Assembly (NCBI GenBank): GCA_036320915.1
Contig: JAXBDG010000002.1
Coordinates: 124,001 to 188,000, forward strand
DNA length: 64,000 bases
Source of the DNA: Linnemannia elongata
Lineage: Eukaryota > Mortierellomycota > Mortierellomycetes > Mortierellales > Mortierellaceae
Direction of reading: 5' to 3'
The notes under the pieces are model-generated. The model saw nothing but the letters and a program-made list of their open reading frames with translations. It had not been told where the DNA came from and did no database searches. The number at the start of each line of letters is the position of its first letter. Position 1 is the first letter of the stretch. The position numbers and the translations under genes were made by a program. Of the stretch, positions 36,365 to 46,962 are shown one piece after another.

Positions 36365-37075
36365 TAACCAAGTTCTTGATCCAGGAAACCATCTGCCATC
36401 GCTAAGGAAAGTAAAAGGTCATCGACCATACTGTTTATTACGACTCCCATTCTATGAAGCCTGAATCCATTTTCCTATTGTCAGCCAAGGGACAAGTAGT
36501 TCTATGAGAGGAAAAGGGGTGGCTGTAGTTTATTCTTTTTGATAGGGTGCTGGGTAAAGGCCATATACCTTTTGTATATCGGCTGCGGTGAGTCATTTTT
36601 ACGCTCTTCGTCCACATGGGTGCTAATGCCTGCATACGGAAAGGTGTAATTGCGTCGTCCTAGTCTCATCCACTATAGTCGAATTTTCGTGCAGCCTGAA
36701 AGGTGCAGGTGCTCATTTGGAGGCTCCGAGTGGCATAGGGCAAGCTGAAAAGTTCCGGCGGGCATTCTGGATGCATCAAGAATGGTTACGGCCTCTTCTT
36801 TCTTTTCTGGCATTACTTGGATCTCTGGTGACGATGAGAAGCAGGTAACGATGCGGTGGGTGAGATGGTCCATACCCACTGACTGACTTTGCTTCTTATT
36901 GTCGCCTGGTAGCTATGTGTTGGGAGGGTAAAAAGGGAACAAAAGATAGGGAATAGGAAATGAAAAAAAATGGCAACCATAGCTGCTGGAGGGCATAGGA
37001 AAATGATAATGATGCGTTGGTCAGAGGGTTGTGTTAGATGATCTTGGTCGGTTCACTTTCCAGTTTTTCACTGAC
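36365..37075. repeat. diverged tandem repeat, unit 2
   Basis: Second unit of the 0.82-kb direct repeat that starts near 35540. Identity is well below 100% by eye, with many point changes and small indels, so the duplication is not recent. Both units end with GTTCACTTTCCAGTTTT followed by a T-rich run. Confidence 0.8.
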
Positions 37076-38253
37076 ACCTTTTTTCTTTGCTTCTTTCCTG
37101 CCATTCCTTCCTTAGAGACGTTACATTCACATTACAGGAGGGAAAATTAGATTCTCGATGGACCATAGCATAGGATGCAATAGTACAACTATGGAATCAT
37201 ATCTTTGAAAATATTAAAAAGAATAGACGTAGAGAACTAAATAAAACCAACACTCGTTCCACTGGTATGGCGCAGCATTCATATTTCTTGTTTAGAAAAC
37301 TGTGAGGAATGTTTGGAAGGAAAAAGCTAAGTTCTGTAATTTCTTGTACATAGCGAAGAGAGAGAGTGCGCATGCAGCATCTTTAATTTCCCTTTACTTT
37401 TCGTCAACGAATTCTGTGATAAGGTTCCTCATTCTTATTCACGTTGTGAAACAGTATAGGTAATCGTTTTCGGGCTTTTTGTACTGGACTACAATCGTCA
37501 ATAATTTCACAAGCCTTTTCGCCTCTTGAGTGAGACTGCCTTCATGAAGAGGGAGATTTCGAGGGTGGACCCATCCACTGTTAAAGGCCAACCTCGACCA
37601 ACGTAGGCAGACGCTCTTGTAAATGTTGCACTGCGTCGACTCCATTGAAGCCTTAATGACTGGATGACTGTAAATCATTGTGTCCTTTCTAGGAGTATGT
37701 TACCTGGATGAAAAAAATGGGATTGTGGACAACTTTATAACTCCTTGTTTTTCAGATTGTTCTGAGAATGATTTAAGGGGATGTACCCAAGGATCTCATA
37801 CAGGACGAAGCAGGACGGAACAGATAGTCATGACCCGTTCAACAAGCGCACAGCATCCACAAGGAGAGTATTGTCCTCACAGATGTATCTATGATGCGCT
37901 TTTATTAGGTTCGCAAGGCAGCCGTGTAGCCTTGGCATATGTAATTTGAAGAATAAACCTCACCACTTCCTGTAGCAAGCATTTTTCATCGCAGCTTGAC
38001 GTGAATTTTCGCGTACTGATGACGCATATATGATGATCTATAGAATGAGCCAAAGAACAAGAACGTAGCTTAACGCGCGAAAAAAAAAAGCGATGCGACC
38101 CGATCGATAATCAATTTTTCGGAGATAGACCCAGACACGTGCCCACCCGACCACAAAAGAGCCTATCCGTTCGCCTCCACCCTTAGCCATCCCACTCATC
38201 ACTCACTCTTCTTTGTCCTCGCACTTACATATGCTCAAAATATAATAAAAAGA
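37076..38253. other. non-coding stretch
   Basis: No gene is supported. Short frames exist on both strands (37439-37678 minus, 37680-37949 plus) but lack introns, domain motifs or family resemblance. A CpG-rich patch at about 38065-38130 contains ACGCGCG and CGACCCGATCGATAATC, unlike its AT-rich surroundings. Confidence 0.5.
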
Positions 38254-40061
38254 ATGGATCAAGAAAAAAAAAAAGTTGCCGATAGACGTGGAGATAGCAG
38301 TATCATCAAGGCACCCAAGAGAAGCCTCTCTGTCTCCCAGATACAGTGCCCTTTGTGAATGCACAAGTGCCCGGTACGACGACATATCCCACATTGGTTC
38401 AGTAACTAATATATCGTTCACGTATTGTTGTCCAACAACATAAATCCAGCAGGAAATCGAGCATTTGGAAAAGCTCCAGGGTCGCCTTTATGTTATCCAG
38501 CACTTTGGTATAGTCTACGACTCGAATGGGATGCATCCTCGACAGGAACTCCATCTTCCCAAGAGCCTGTTGTAGCTGATTTTCAAACGCGAGTTCTTAA
38601 CCGAACCCAAAGATTGCTACTTTGGGAAACATATTGTCGAGGACGTACGAGTGATTCATCGGAACAATGTCACTCATTGCGATTTGAATCCTGAAATCAT
38701 GTAGGTCAGTGAAGGAATGGTTCTTAAGATCCCGGGCTTGAATCCTCTATTCACGGGTCACTGAGATCCACGTAAGTTTGTTTCACGAGGTTTTTGCGTG
38801 TTTTTTTTTTTTTTTTTGGTCTTTAATCATTTTTTACCCGCATAGACTACCATATCATTGACCATACTTGTTACTTGATATAGACAGTAGATTCATTGGT
38901 TCGGTGGGTTTTACTGAGCGCTGAGGTTTTCAGGAAGGAAGGGCACATGACTGGAATGGTTGTTTCTTCCATCGGCAATATTACGTACATGATGTTCAAG
39001 CAAGTGGCCCCTCATTACAAACAAGTGAGTTTTAACAAGGCTGTTGTGGACACTGCTAACATTAGGATGAACGGAAATAGAACGTGTACTTCATACAACC
39101 ATATCTAACCACTCGGCCAATTTGGATGCAAAATGTATCCGCCACCCGGAAATTTTACAAAAGGATCCGAGGAAGCAAGGATGCGAGGATATCCATCAAT
39201 TGGACATCTAGGATCGATCCCACAAAGCGTATGCTGATAATGGATCCAACACCCCACGATTTTCTTAAGGACGAGTTTTGCCCCACTGTTTTTGTTTTAG
39301 GCTATGATCAAAGAGTTAACGAGTGAAAGGAGAGCTGTGTGGTACCTGCTTGTCCCTAACCAGCTTTTTATGTGTCTGTGTATTGAAAGGAGCATGGTTG
39401 AGCCACTTCGTTAAATAGGAAAGAAAAGAAAAAGAAAATGAAAAAGCAAATGAAAAAGAAAACAAAAAAGAAAACGAAAACGAAAAAGAAAACGAAAAAG
39501 AAAAAGAAAAAAGAAGAAAAAAGAAAAAAGACGAAGTAAAAGACAAAGTGAAAGAAAAAGTAAAGACAAAGAAAAAGACAAAGAAAAAGACAAAGAAAAA
39601 GACAAAGTTAAAAGCAAGAAAAAGACAAAAAAAAGAGGTGATCTCTTTAAGAATCACACCTTAAACGCCACGACCCTTCCGAAGCCTGCCTTTGACACCG
39701 CCCCCACCCTTGAAGATACCATCTACACATCGAGAGGAGCGAAAGTAACAAGCGAAAAGCAGAGAAATCTGTGGTGGAAACGACAAAGTACCCATTGCAG
39801 GAGGATTGAGTGGCGAAGAGAAGCAACACAGGGTTTCGGACCCTGTTACGTTGAGGGGCATGATCAAGAGACGCGAACTGGAAAATTTTACAGATAAGGA
39901 GAAGATGGAGTGGCACCTCAAGAATATCAAGACCCGGGAGAAGAGTTGGAAGACTGGTGGAAGATGACGAATGAGCGGATGTGCATCGATCTCCAAATTC
40001 CTTCTGACAACGTTGGCCCTAAACTCAGACTCAGTGAAGATGCCAACTTGACGCTTTCATA
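38254..40061 (+). pseudogene. decayed copy of the pseudokinase gene
   Basis: This aligns with the + strand pseudokinase gene from its N-lobe (RRGDSSIIKAPKRSLS against RLGDHCVVKAPKETLS) to its stop. Damage is extensive. The first donor GT is AT (CAG|ATACAG). The following acceptor TAG is AAA. An in-frame TAG replaces Ser after the matching Leu-Ala in exon 2. The catalytic loop reads HCDLNPE without its Asn. An AAAGA-type low-complexity insert at 39410-39640 interrupts exon 4. The Thr/Asn-rich N-terminal region is absent. The C-terminal coiled-coil exon is still recognisable (DKEKMEWHLKNIKT). Confidence 0.9.
39410..39640. repeat. A/G-rich low-complexity insertion
   Basis: About 230 bp of AAAGAAAAAGAAAA and GACAAAGAAAAA-type units lie inside the pseudogene, at a place where copy A has none. 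It looks like slippage-driven growth in an unconstrained sequence. Confidence 0.85.
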
Positions 40062-41744
40062 AGGCGAAATGGTCGTTTGTTCACAGATGTGGTTGATATT
40101 GACAAAATAAAAAAGCTTCAATATGCAAACATGTGACATGGTGTTCAATTTGCACAAAAAATGTAATAGCGTACTGGCCTGTTCAAACTTCTTTGTAGAA
40201 CAAACACTACCAGTCTGACAAACTATGAGAGTAAGTAAAGAGTATAGATGAAAATGAGTATAGATGAACTCGAAAGGGGTTTTGATGCTTGATAGAAGCA
40301 AGTGCCTGGCCTTCCACTTGAGATATATGAAGAGATGTATGAGTTGAAAGATAAGCAAGGGTGCTCTAAAACTGTTCAGAAGAATAACGAAAACTATATG
40401 AGGGTAAGTAAACAAGTCTGAATTAGCATATGTGTTTCTGTGAGACAAATGAATTGAGAACATATAAAACATCATTTTTTGTTAAATCGCACCGTTCAGA
40501 GAGGGAGAGAGAGAAGAGAGAAAGAGAAGGAGAGAGAGAGAGTGGAATTGGCAAAAGAGGGAAAGCCATTCGATTTGCATTCAACACAGGTTTCCATGCC
40601 CTTTAAATTCCCTTCCACGTTAATAACATAGGCTATGTTGCTGTACTACTACAATGGCGTTTGAACTGTTTTTGCGTTGCTGACTTGTTGTTGTGCAGCT
40701 TTGTTTGTTGTTTGTTTAACTGAGCAACTCGAATGGGTAACATTTTGCAGTATCCTTCGTCCTGTGTTCCTCTTTTCCTCCACGCCTTCGCGTCGTTCTT
40801 TTCGTTTGTCTCCCTGAGCTGTTGAACCAATGTTGGCTGCACATTTGTTTTTTGTTTCTGAACCATCAGTATGTGTGGGAGTAGGCAATCACGTCCCTGT
40901 TTCTTTTTTTTTTTGTATCTGTCAATTTCCATCTTTTCTTTCTTTTCTCTCCATTTCCTTCTTTCGCTTCATTCATCACCCGTGCCCACATCCCTTTCAT
41001 ACATCCTCCTTCACCGTTCCTCCCACTGTTTTTTTTATCTGCTACCATCATCAATGTCATTTTTTTCTTTTTCTTGCGCTTGACTCAGGACATTACATTT
41101 TGCACATCCCTCTTCCACTCTCTCGTCTACTTCAGTTCACCTTTGTTCGACTCGAATGTCCTTCCTACAAAATCATTATCCTTGGCACTCTCTGTTCCCA
41201 TGCAAAACTCCCTTAACTCGTTTCTCTCTCTTTTTATCTCTCTCTCTCTCGTCTCTCTCGTCATTTTTGTCAAAACAAACAATGCTATTTGTTTCTTATT
41301 TTATTTTCTCCTTTCAACCAACTTGACCTCACTCAACGCGGCTTGACTAATCCCTTCTTCCTTATCCTTCTTGATCATTGGTATGCGCTCGACTCTGCCT
41401 GATAACTACATTACATGAAACCCAACGCCCTTCCCACCCACCTCTATCCCATCCTATATCAACAATTTCACTATAATTAATCAAACAAACAAACAAAGAA
41501 TTAAACAACAACAACATCAGCAGCAGCAGTAGCAAAAATAGCAGAGCCGGTTGAAAACACAGATTCTTGATGCAATTAAGGTGCCTTGGCCTGCAAGGAC
41601 TTGTGAACCGTTGTTACTATTGTACATATATACTATGATAATAAAGAAAACGACTTTAAAGAAAAGGAAAAGTGAAGAAATAATAAAAGAAGATATCATT
41701 CGCTTACACTGCTCCCTCCTTCCAGCCCAACCCAATCCGGAAGC
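40062..41744. other. spacer between convergent kinase copies, copy B
   Basis: Counterpart of 30084-31945. It has a short GA tract (40499-40542), one copy of the interspersed module (about 40630-40890) and T/C-rich sequence. No gene is seen. From about 40795 it differs from copy A at only isolated bases, for example near 41214. Confidence 0.7.
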
Positions 41745-43050
41745 CTAAGAGTCAGACTCAGCGTCGTCAGACTCAAGGTCGTCAGACTCAGAGTCGTCAT
41801 CCTCTTGGTGGCTGCCGTCTTGGTCATCGTGGCCATCATCCCGGAAATCGTTTCCAAAGAGGTCGCGAAGTTCGTCCCTCTCGACCTGCAGGTCCCGCCG
41901 CTCCTGTCGGATGCGAGTCTGGACCTGGGCGAGGAGGGCGGCCCAATGGGGCTCCTTCACGGCCTCCTTGGCAACGAATACCCGGTAGGCCCTTACACCG
42001 GACGTTGTCCTGTTCGTGGTCTCTTCATCCTTCACCGCTGCCCTCTCGGCCCTCTTCCTCCTCCGCTTCAACGCCTCCGTCTTCTCGCCATGTCCCTGTG
42101 AGCTCCGGGCACGCTTCTCGGTGGTGGTGTCAAACACCGGAGCCACGTCGAATGCAGTGTCCGGAAGTCTCTGGGGATAAACGCCGCGAAAGAGGAAGCG
42201 ATGCTTCGCAAGTTCGGGTAGTTCAATCCACTGGAGGACATCAACGGCGAGAGTGCGCGCAAGAAGGTTCTTGGCGTCTTCAGAAAGAGCGACACCCTCA
42301 AGAAAGTCCTTAGGAGGGCGTTGGACAACATTGCTAATATTTCAGGGTCTGTAAAGTGGAAAATGGTTAATTTCAGTGGGGGGAGGGGGGAGTTGAATCG
42401 TTCCAATTGAACCCATCCAGCTTTTGTTCTCAGAATCGCTCACTTACTCGTCGGTGATGCTGAGATGATTTCCTGTGAACATCTGGTAGATGATACCGAG
42501 CGAGAAGACATCGATCTTGTCGGTATGCACCTTCCCCTCCAACACCTCCGGTGCCCAGTACCCTGGCGTCCCAGCCCTACGATGGCTAAATATACAGTAG
42601 AATAGAAACAAAGTAATACCATCGAGTAAAGACAAAAGCTTGTTTAGTTGTCAAAACCTGCTTTGGGGCTGCTCATGTATGCACCAATATCTGCCTTGGT
42701 TAATGTACATTTGCATTGTCTTACCTTACGACCGACGACTCCTCTGCGAGCCCAAGATCCGTGATCTTGAGCCGCATCACTCTGTCCACCAGCACGTTCT
42801 CAGGCTTGAGATCGCAATGGCCGATCCCTGCCTCATGAATGTGGCTCAAACCAGCCATGAGCTGTCTGCCGAAGAACCTGATCTCCGCGACCGACAAGGG
42901 TGCGCGGTTGACCAGGAGGGCGTGAAAGTCTCGTGGCTGGTAGAACTGCATCAAGAAACAGGGTCTGTGCAAGTCCTCGACAACGCCGTGAAACTTCACA
43001 ACGTTGTCGTGACCCTGCACCCTACTCAAGAAGCAAGCTTCCTTTCGGAT
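41745..43050 (-). pseudogene. truncated kinase copy without N-lobe
   Basis: Three exons (42725-43050, 42448-42585, 41745-42333) correspond to exons 3-5 of the kinase at 31946-34009, with splice sites kept and the frame intact over 350 codons. HCDLKPEN, DLG and GTPGYWAPEVL are preserved, and the acidic tail is longer by repeats of a Ser-Asp-rich unit. The two upstream exons with the N-terminus, glycine loop and ATP-binding Lys are missing; homology ends near 43075. The frame stays open upstream to 43566, so a chimeric start is conceivable, but without an N-lobe it cannot be a normal kinase. The open C-lobe frame means either recent truncation, selection on the remnant, or repair by conversion from copy A. 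Confidence 0.8.
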
Positions 43051-43810
43051 CTGTGCATAATAGGTAAACAAGAATGGGGTTTGTATATATGACTGGGGTT
43101 GAGTGTGCGAGTAGGAAGGGTGGCATGGGTGAAGAACGAGAGAAGGAAAAGAAAAAGAAAAGTGAAGAAAGAGAGACGAAAATTTTGTTTTGGGTGTTGC
43201 AATATTCAAGGAGGGGAAGAGAGGAGGAAGAGACGCGATGGTTACCATGTTGTGAGACTCTGGATGATCAGCATCAGTTGCCATCAGTGCAGTTGTTTTG
43301 CTAGAGAGCCTATCGGTCATAGATGCATACGCCTCCCTTCTTCGAAACCGCTCCGCCCTGGTACTTCTTAAACGGACCAACATGGGCTGTTTTTGATATG
43401 TGCTCCCGAAAGTAGATGTAGGGGCCAAGGTTTGCTTCAATGTGCCCCACCAAAAAATTGGTATTTGGGAACTGTGCATGCCTGAATCCAACATACTCAT
43501 GCTCAATCTCTGTCGCACAGATCTTAGTGTGTATCGCGAAAATATTGAAGACAGCTCCCAGCTCACTCTTGCTGAACTTGACGAGAAGAAAGTGTCTTCA
43601 TTTTTGCATCCTGTTCCTGATCTCGTTTCGTCCTCTCTCCATGGGGGCCTGTTTGCCGATCCTCACACTTTCTCTATTCCCTCATCTCTCAATTCATCCC
43701 GATGCTTCACTATCACTTTCAATCCAGCACCCTTCCGTTGTTGATGGATCCATATGTGTTTATTTCTTATTCCCTGCACTCGAAAGATACGAACGAAACG
43801 TCAAAATGAT
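43051..43810. other. breakpoint flank with unexplained overlapping frames
   Basis: This joins copy B to the next gene. Three long frames overlap: a minus-strand frame continuing the kinase C-lobe up to 43566, a second minus-strand frame at 43312-43606 (FSKSELGAVFNIFAIHTKIC to KKGGVCIYDR) and a plus-strand frame at 43400-43744 without an ATG. The second minus-strand frame has the most protein-like composition, but no start, donor or family match was found. Confidence 0.4.
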
Positions 43811-44311
43811 CTACCACAGACGACCAGGAATATTTGTATCCACACCCTTGGACGTCGTTTGCAACTTTTCCCGATGTGCCTCCAGTTCTGCGAGTTGTGT
43901 CAACACCTTCTTCTTTGTTTCTTCCAATGTCTGCAACCTGCTCTCCAGCCTATTTTTTGCAAAAGGGGACAAAAAAAAAACAAAAAGCGTTAGCGTTAGA
44001 TTCCATCTGCAGATTTGGCAAAGCGGAGATAATTAATAGAAAAGTCCATTGAGGCTTTGTGTCTTACAAGCTATCTGACAGCGTCTCTGGTTTCCGGTTC
44101 AATGTCTAAATGTGAGTTCAATAGAAGGTTAATCAGTCGTTAACTTATCTTTCTCTCGTCAGAAGGTGCATATCCTCCTGCTGCTGGCATATGTGAGGGA
44201 CATTAGCCTTACAGTCATGGACTGATCGGGATCGTTGTACTCGCGGTATGCGTAGCCTGCAAAGTAGCAGACGGGGATCGCTCCAATAAGCATCAAATAC
44301 CGGCTACTCAT
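43811..44311 (-). CDS. small membrane-anchored coiled-coil protein
   Basis: Three exons (44213-44311, 44068-44105, 43811-43949), each too short to stand alone, join in phase with good GTAAG donors and TAG acceptors to 91 residues. The N-terminus has one membrane segment (YLMLIGAIPVCYFAGYAYR) followed by REYNDPDQS. The C-terminal half is a charged heptad-like helix (LLESRLQTLEETKKKVLTQL, AELEAHREKLQ). An AATAAA lies just beyond the stop. Size and layout recall small inner-membrane or ER assembly factors, but I do not recognise the family. The gene sits next to the breakpoint of the duplicated kinase block. Confidence 0.68.
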
Positions 44312-44823
44312 GTTTGTTGTAGTTTTTCGTTAGCTGTGAATGAATGTGTTGGTGAAGGAATGAAAAAGAGAATGTTCTTTTAGCTCGGAAAAATGGTCTA
44401 AGGGTCAGGCTGGATCCAGTGCACGTGATTCAAGGCATAAGTATAATGATTAGTGGCGTCGGATCTGTTGAGAACTTGAGAAGAAAAGGAAAATATAGGA
44501 AAAAAAGAGGAGTGGCTATAGTTGCCGTCAGGCCAGGCAAGAAGCCTGGGATGAGAATGAGGAATGGAGGGTGAACAGATAGATGGCAATCGTTGATCAT
44601 GCTTCCAGGGTCTTTTAAAGTTGGAATGTCGTAGTAGAAAAAAACAAAAGTATGAAAATGATGGAGCATCAAAAATCCTTTGCTCCACGAAAAAAAAAAT
44701 CGACATGGTCACACAAAATTGAAAAAAATAGTGAACGAGTCATTTAATAATTGGTAAAACTCCACTACCTCACTTTCGTCTTTGGCAGCAGAGATCAGAA
44801 ATGCCATCAAGTTTGTCTTTTTG
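44312..44823. other. intergenic
   Basis: About 510 bp between the small membrane protein gene and the 3' end of the F-box-DTW gene, both on the minus strand. It contains a CACGTG site near 44422 in the probable promoter of the small gene. No ORF with coding character is seen. Confidence 0.5.
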
Positions 44824-46622
44824 TCATGACGCCTCGCTATCGATATGCTGTTGGTCCTTTTGCTGGTCTTGAATGGTATCCTGAATCTCAATCATCTTCC
44901 TGAGAGGGCGAATAATATCCTCATGAAGCAACTGAGCATCAGACATAGCCGAATTCGCCGATGATTCGCTTGCCGTATCCGCAGGCCAGCCAAGAAGTGC
45001 TACTGCTTGACTTACTGCCTCAGCAGTCGAGGTATATGTGACCTTGGGTTCAGGCTTGAGCTCATGGTAGATCGACTGTGGCGGGTTGGGGAACTTAATC
45101 TGAGTCAATTGCTGCAACCGGGGGTTACAGCGGTACATGATCTTGGCGTGGGACCAACTGCCGTCCAGAGCGATGATCAACTTGTAGGGGTACGGTGATG
45201 GCGTCTCGTTGTTGTTGTTGCTCTGGTCTTGATCTTTGCTCCCCGTCTCAATTGATGTAGATTCGTGAGGATGAGTGCAGCCCTGGCAAAAGTATCGCGT
45301 TGATGGTGGTAAGTTTGAAGAGTCGAGTGACACCAATGTTTTGATATCGACAGCAGCATGACTGGGGTACAGCAGCAGGGGCGTACAGTTGGAATCATCC
45401 AGTGCCTGATCCAGTTCTAGAACAATAACAAAAGTCGTGTCAGGATCGTTGTCTTTAATCCTTTCAACCACTACTTCAATGCCTGTAACCAACATGATAA
45501 GGCGCTTTACCTAAGGATCGCCCAGCCTTAAAGTCCTTGCCAATGACAATTTGACAATACTTGAATGTGGTCTTTAGAATCCTGATTGTTCCAATGCTCA
45601 CTTGACACCTTGGGTGCTGAAGAATCATGATCCTGACTCGACAGTTGCAGTAGAGTTGAGTCGTCAGGGCTGAACATATACATGACCGAACCGGCCGCCA
45701 GCAACGGCCGCATTCCTCGCGCGCTTCATCCTGATTGTTCCTGTGCACAGCATGGTCTACAAATGGCAACGGGAGAGGCGATAAACGTTAGCGCCAAAGC
45801 ACATGAGGATGTCCTGATGTACTGAAAGAGAGATTGTCAGCATCACCTACCAATTCGATTTGGTGTGCTGACGTCCTTGGACTCGACGAAGCGGCAGTTT
45901 CCAAAAAAAGTACGCTTCCATGTCCAGAAGGTATTTGTCCATGCAAGTGGGGTGTATCGGAGCTCTGGGTCGAGTGAGGCAAACTTGCGGCGATGGGCTC
46001 GTTGTTCAAACCGCGAGTAGAACTTTGTCCTCTTCTGCTTCTTATTCTGACCCTCCTCGTCACGGTCACCGCTCTCTTGATCCTGTTGCTGATCCGTCGC
46101 GTCGTTCATTTCTTCATCCTGCGCCGGAGATCCCTGATGGCTTGGTGAACTTGCCGAAGGTACCAAAAGTTTCAACTGGTGCTCTCTCCGAACACGGATC
46201 ATATCGAGGTTTTTTTGATCAGTCGTAGGCCAATGCCGGTCCGGGAAACGCGCCAGTGTAAGCCCTTGCCACAGCTGATCGGCCGATGCCAGATGGTTCA
46301 GCCGTTGACTGCAGCAGCACAGTCGACACAGAGTTCTAGCGCCTAATCCCGCGACACGGTTTTTTTTCTTTTTCTGGGCGTTCTTCTTTTTGGTTGCTGG
46401 TTTGTGGAGCTCAGTTGTTGCGCTGTCGAAGGTCGAGGCAGACTGGTTCTGGTGTGATGGATCTTGTTCTGAGGGTGTGACATCAGTAGTGAGTTCATGT
46501 TCGGTGGTGGTGGCGATGAGTGAGAATATCCGCAGGAGGATCTGGTCGGACAGATCTGTCAACTTGACCGAGCTTTGTGCCATGGCGTTTCTTGTCGTCG
46601 TTGTGTTGGGTGAAGTTTGCAT
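44824..46622 (-). CDS. F-box-DTW domain fusion protein (predicted tRNA-uridine aminocarboxypropyltransferase)
   Basis: Three exons (45851-46622, 45511-45756, 44824-45416) join in phase to 536 residues. Exon 1 has an F-box-like segment (KLTDLSDQILLRIFSLIATT, CCCSQRLNHLASADQLWQGL) and a basic region ending TPNRI. Exons 2-3 hold a DTW domain: the metal-binding CGRCWRPVRSCICS, ILQHPRCQVSIGTIRIL, LLLYPSHAA, and LDGSWSHAKIMYRCNP where DGSW stands for the DTW signature. DTW proteins put an acp group on tRNA uridines. The DTW part has no ATG of its own before the Cys motif, and the intron donor at the end of exon 1 meets the DTW acceptor in the correct phase (ATT G|AC), so one fused gene is the simplest model. 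If an earlier CAG acceptor is used, an F-box-only form ending at a TAG here is also possible. Confidence 0.72.
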
Positions 46623-46962
46623 CTCTGTGAGCTCTATGGCCTGTCGAAAAAAAAAAAATGGAAATGGAAATGCTTGCAGCAGTCACACGAACATCACTCA
46701 AGACAGAAAAACATGAACAAGGGAGGTAAGGCAGACCTAAGGAGAGATCATATTCCTGCCAATGCACATTCGTGATAGCCAGTAAATTGCTCGACGCTGC
46801 CCGACCCCAACACACATTCCTGCATACTGCTGTGATGGTTGCTTTTTGTTGTTTGCATTTAATGAAAGTCCAGAAAACCTAGCTAGTATTCGCCATATCG
46901 CTTCCCCTGCCTCCGTGTAGTTCAGTTGTCGCAATTCTTCCTGATCGGTCACCAACTGTACT

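Larger units (their letters stand above)
38280..43060. repeat. segmental duplication, copy B
   Basis: Direct copy of 28680-33230. The left part, about 38.3-40.8 kb, is clearly diverged. From about 40795 to about 42145 it is nearly identical to 30975-32305. From 42150 to 43060 it is diverged again. Homology stops just upstream of the kinase C-lobe exon (about 43075), which marks one breakpoint. Confidence 0.9.

Noticed and set aside
37439..37949. Two facing ORFs of 79 and 89 codons between kinase blocks
   Set aside because: No domain, no introns and no family resemblance; coding character is weak and they lie among degenerate repeats.
38280..43060. Copy B as an assembly artefact
   Set aside because: Diverged flanks, distinct indels, lost splice sites and a unique breakpoint show it is a real second locus, though the near-identical core still deserves a long-read check.
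45483..45510. A 28-nt intron in the F-box-DTW gene
   Set aside because: It keeps frame but is too short. The next good acceptor (45417-45419) gives a normal 93-nt intron, also in phase, and a better match to DTW proteins.
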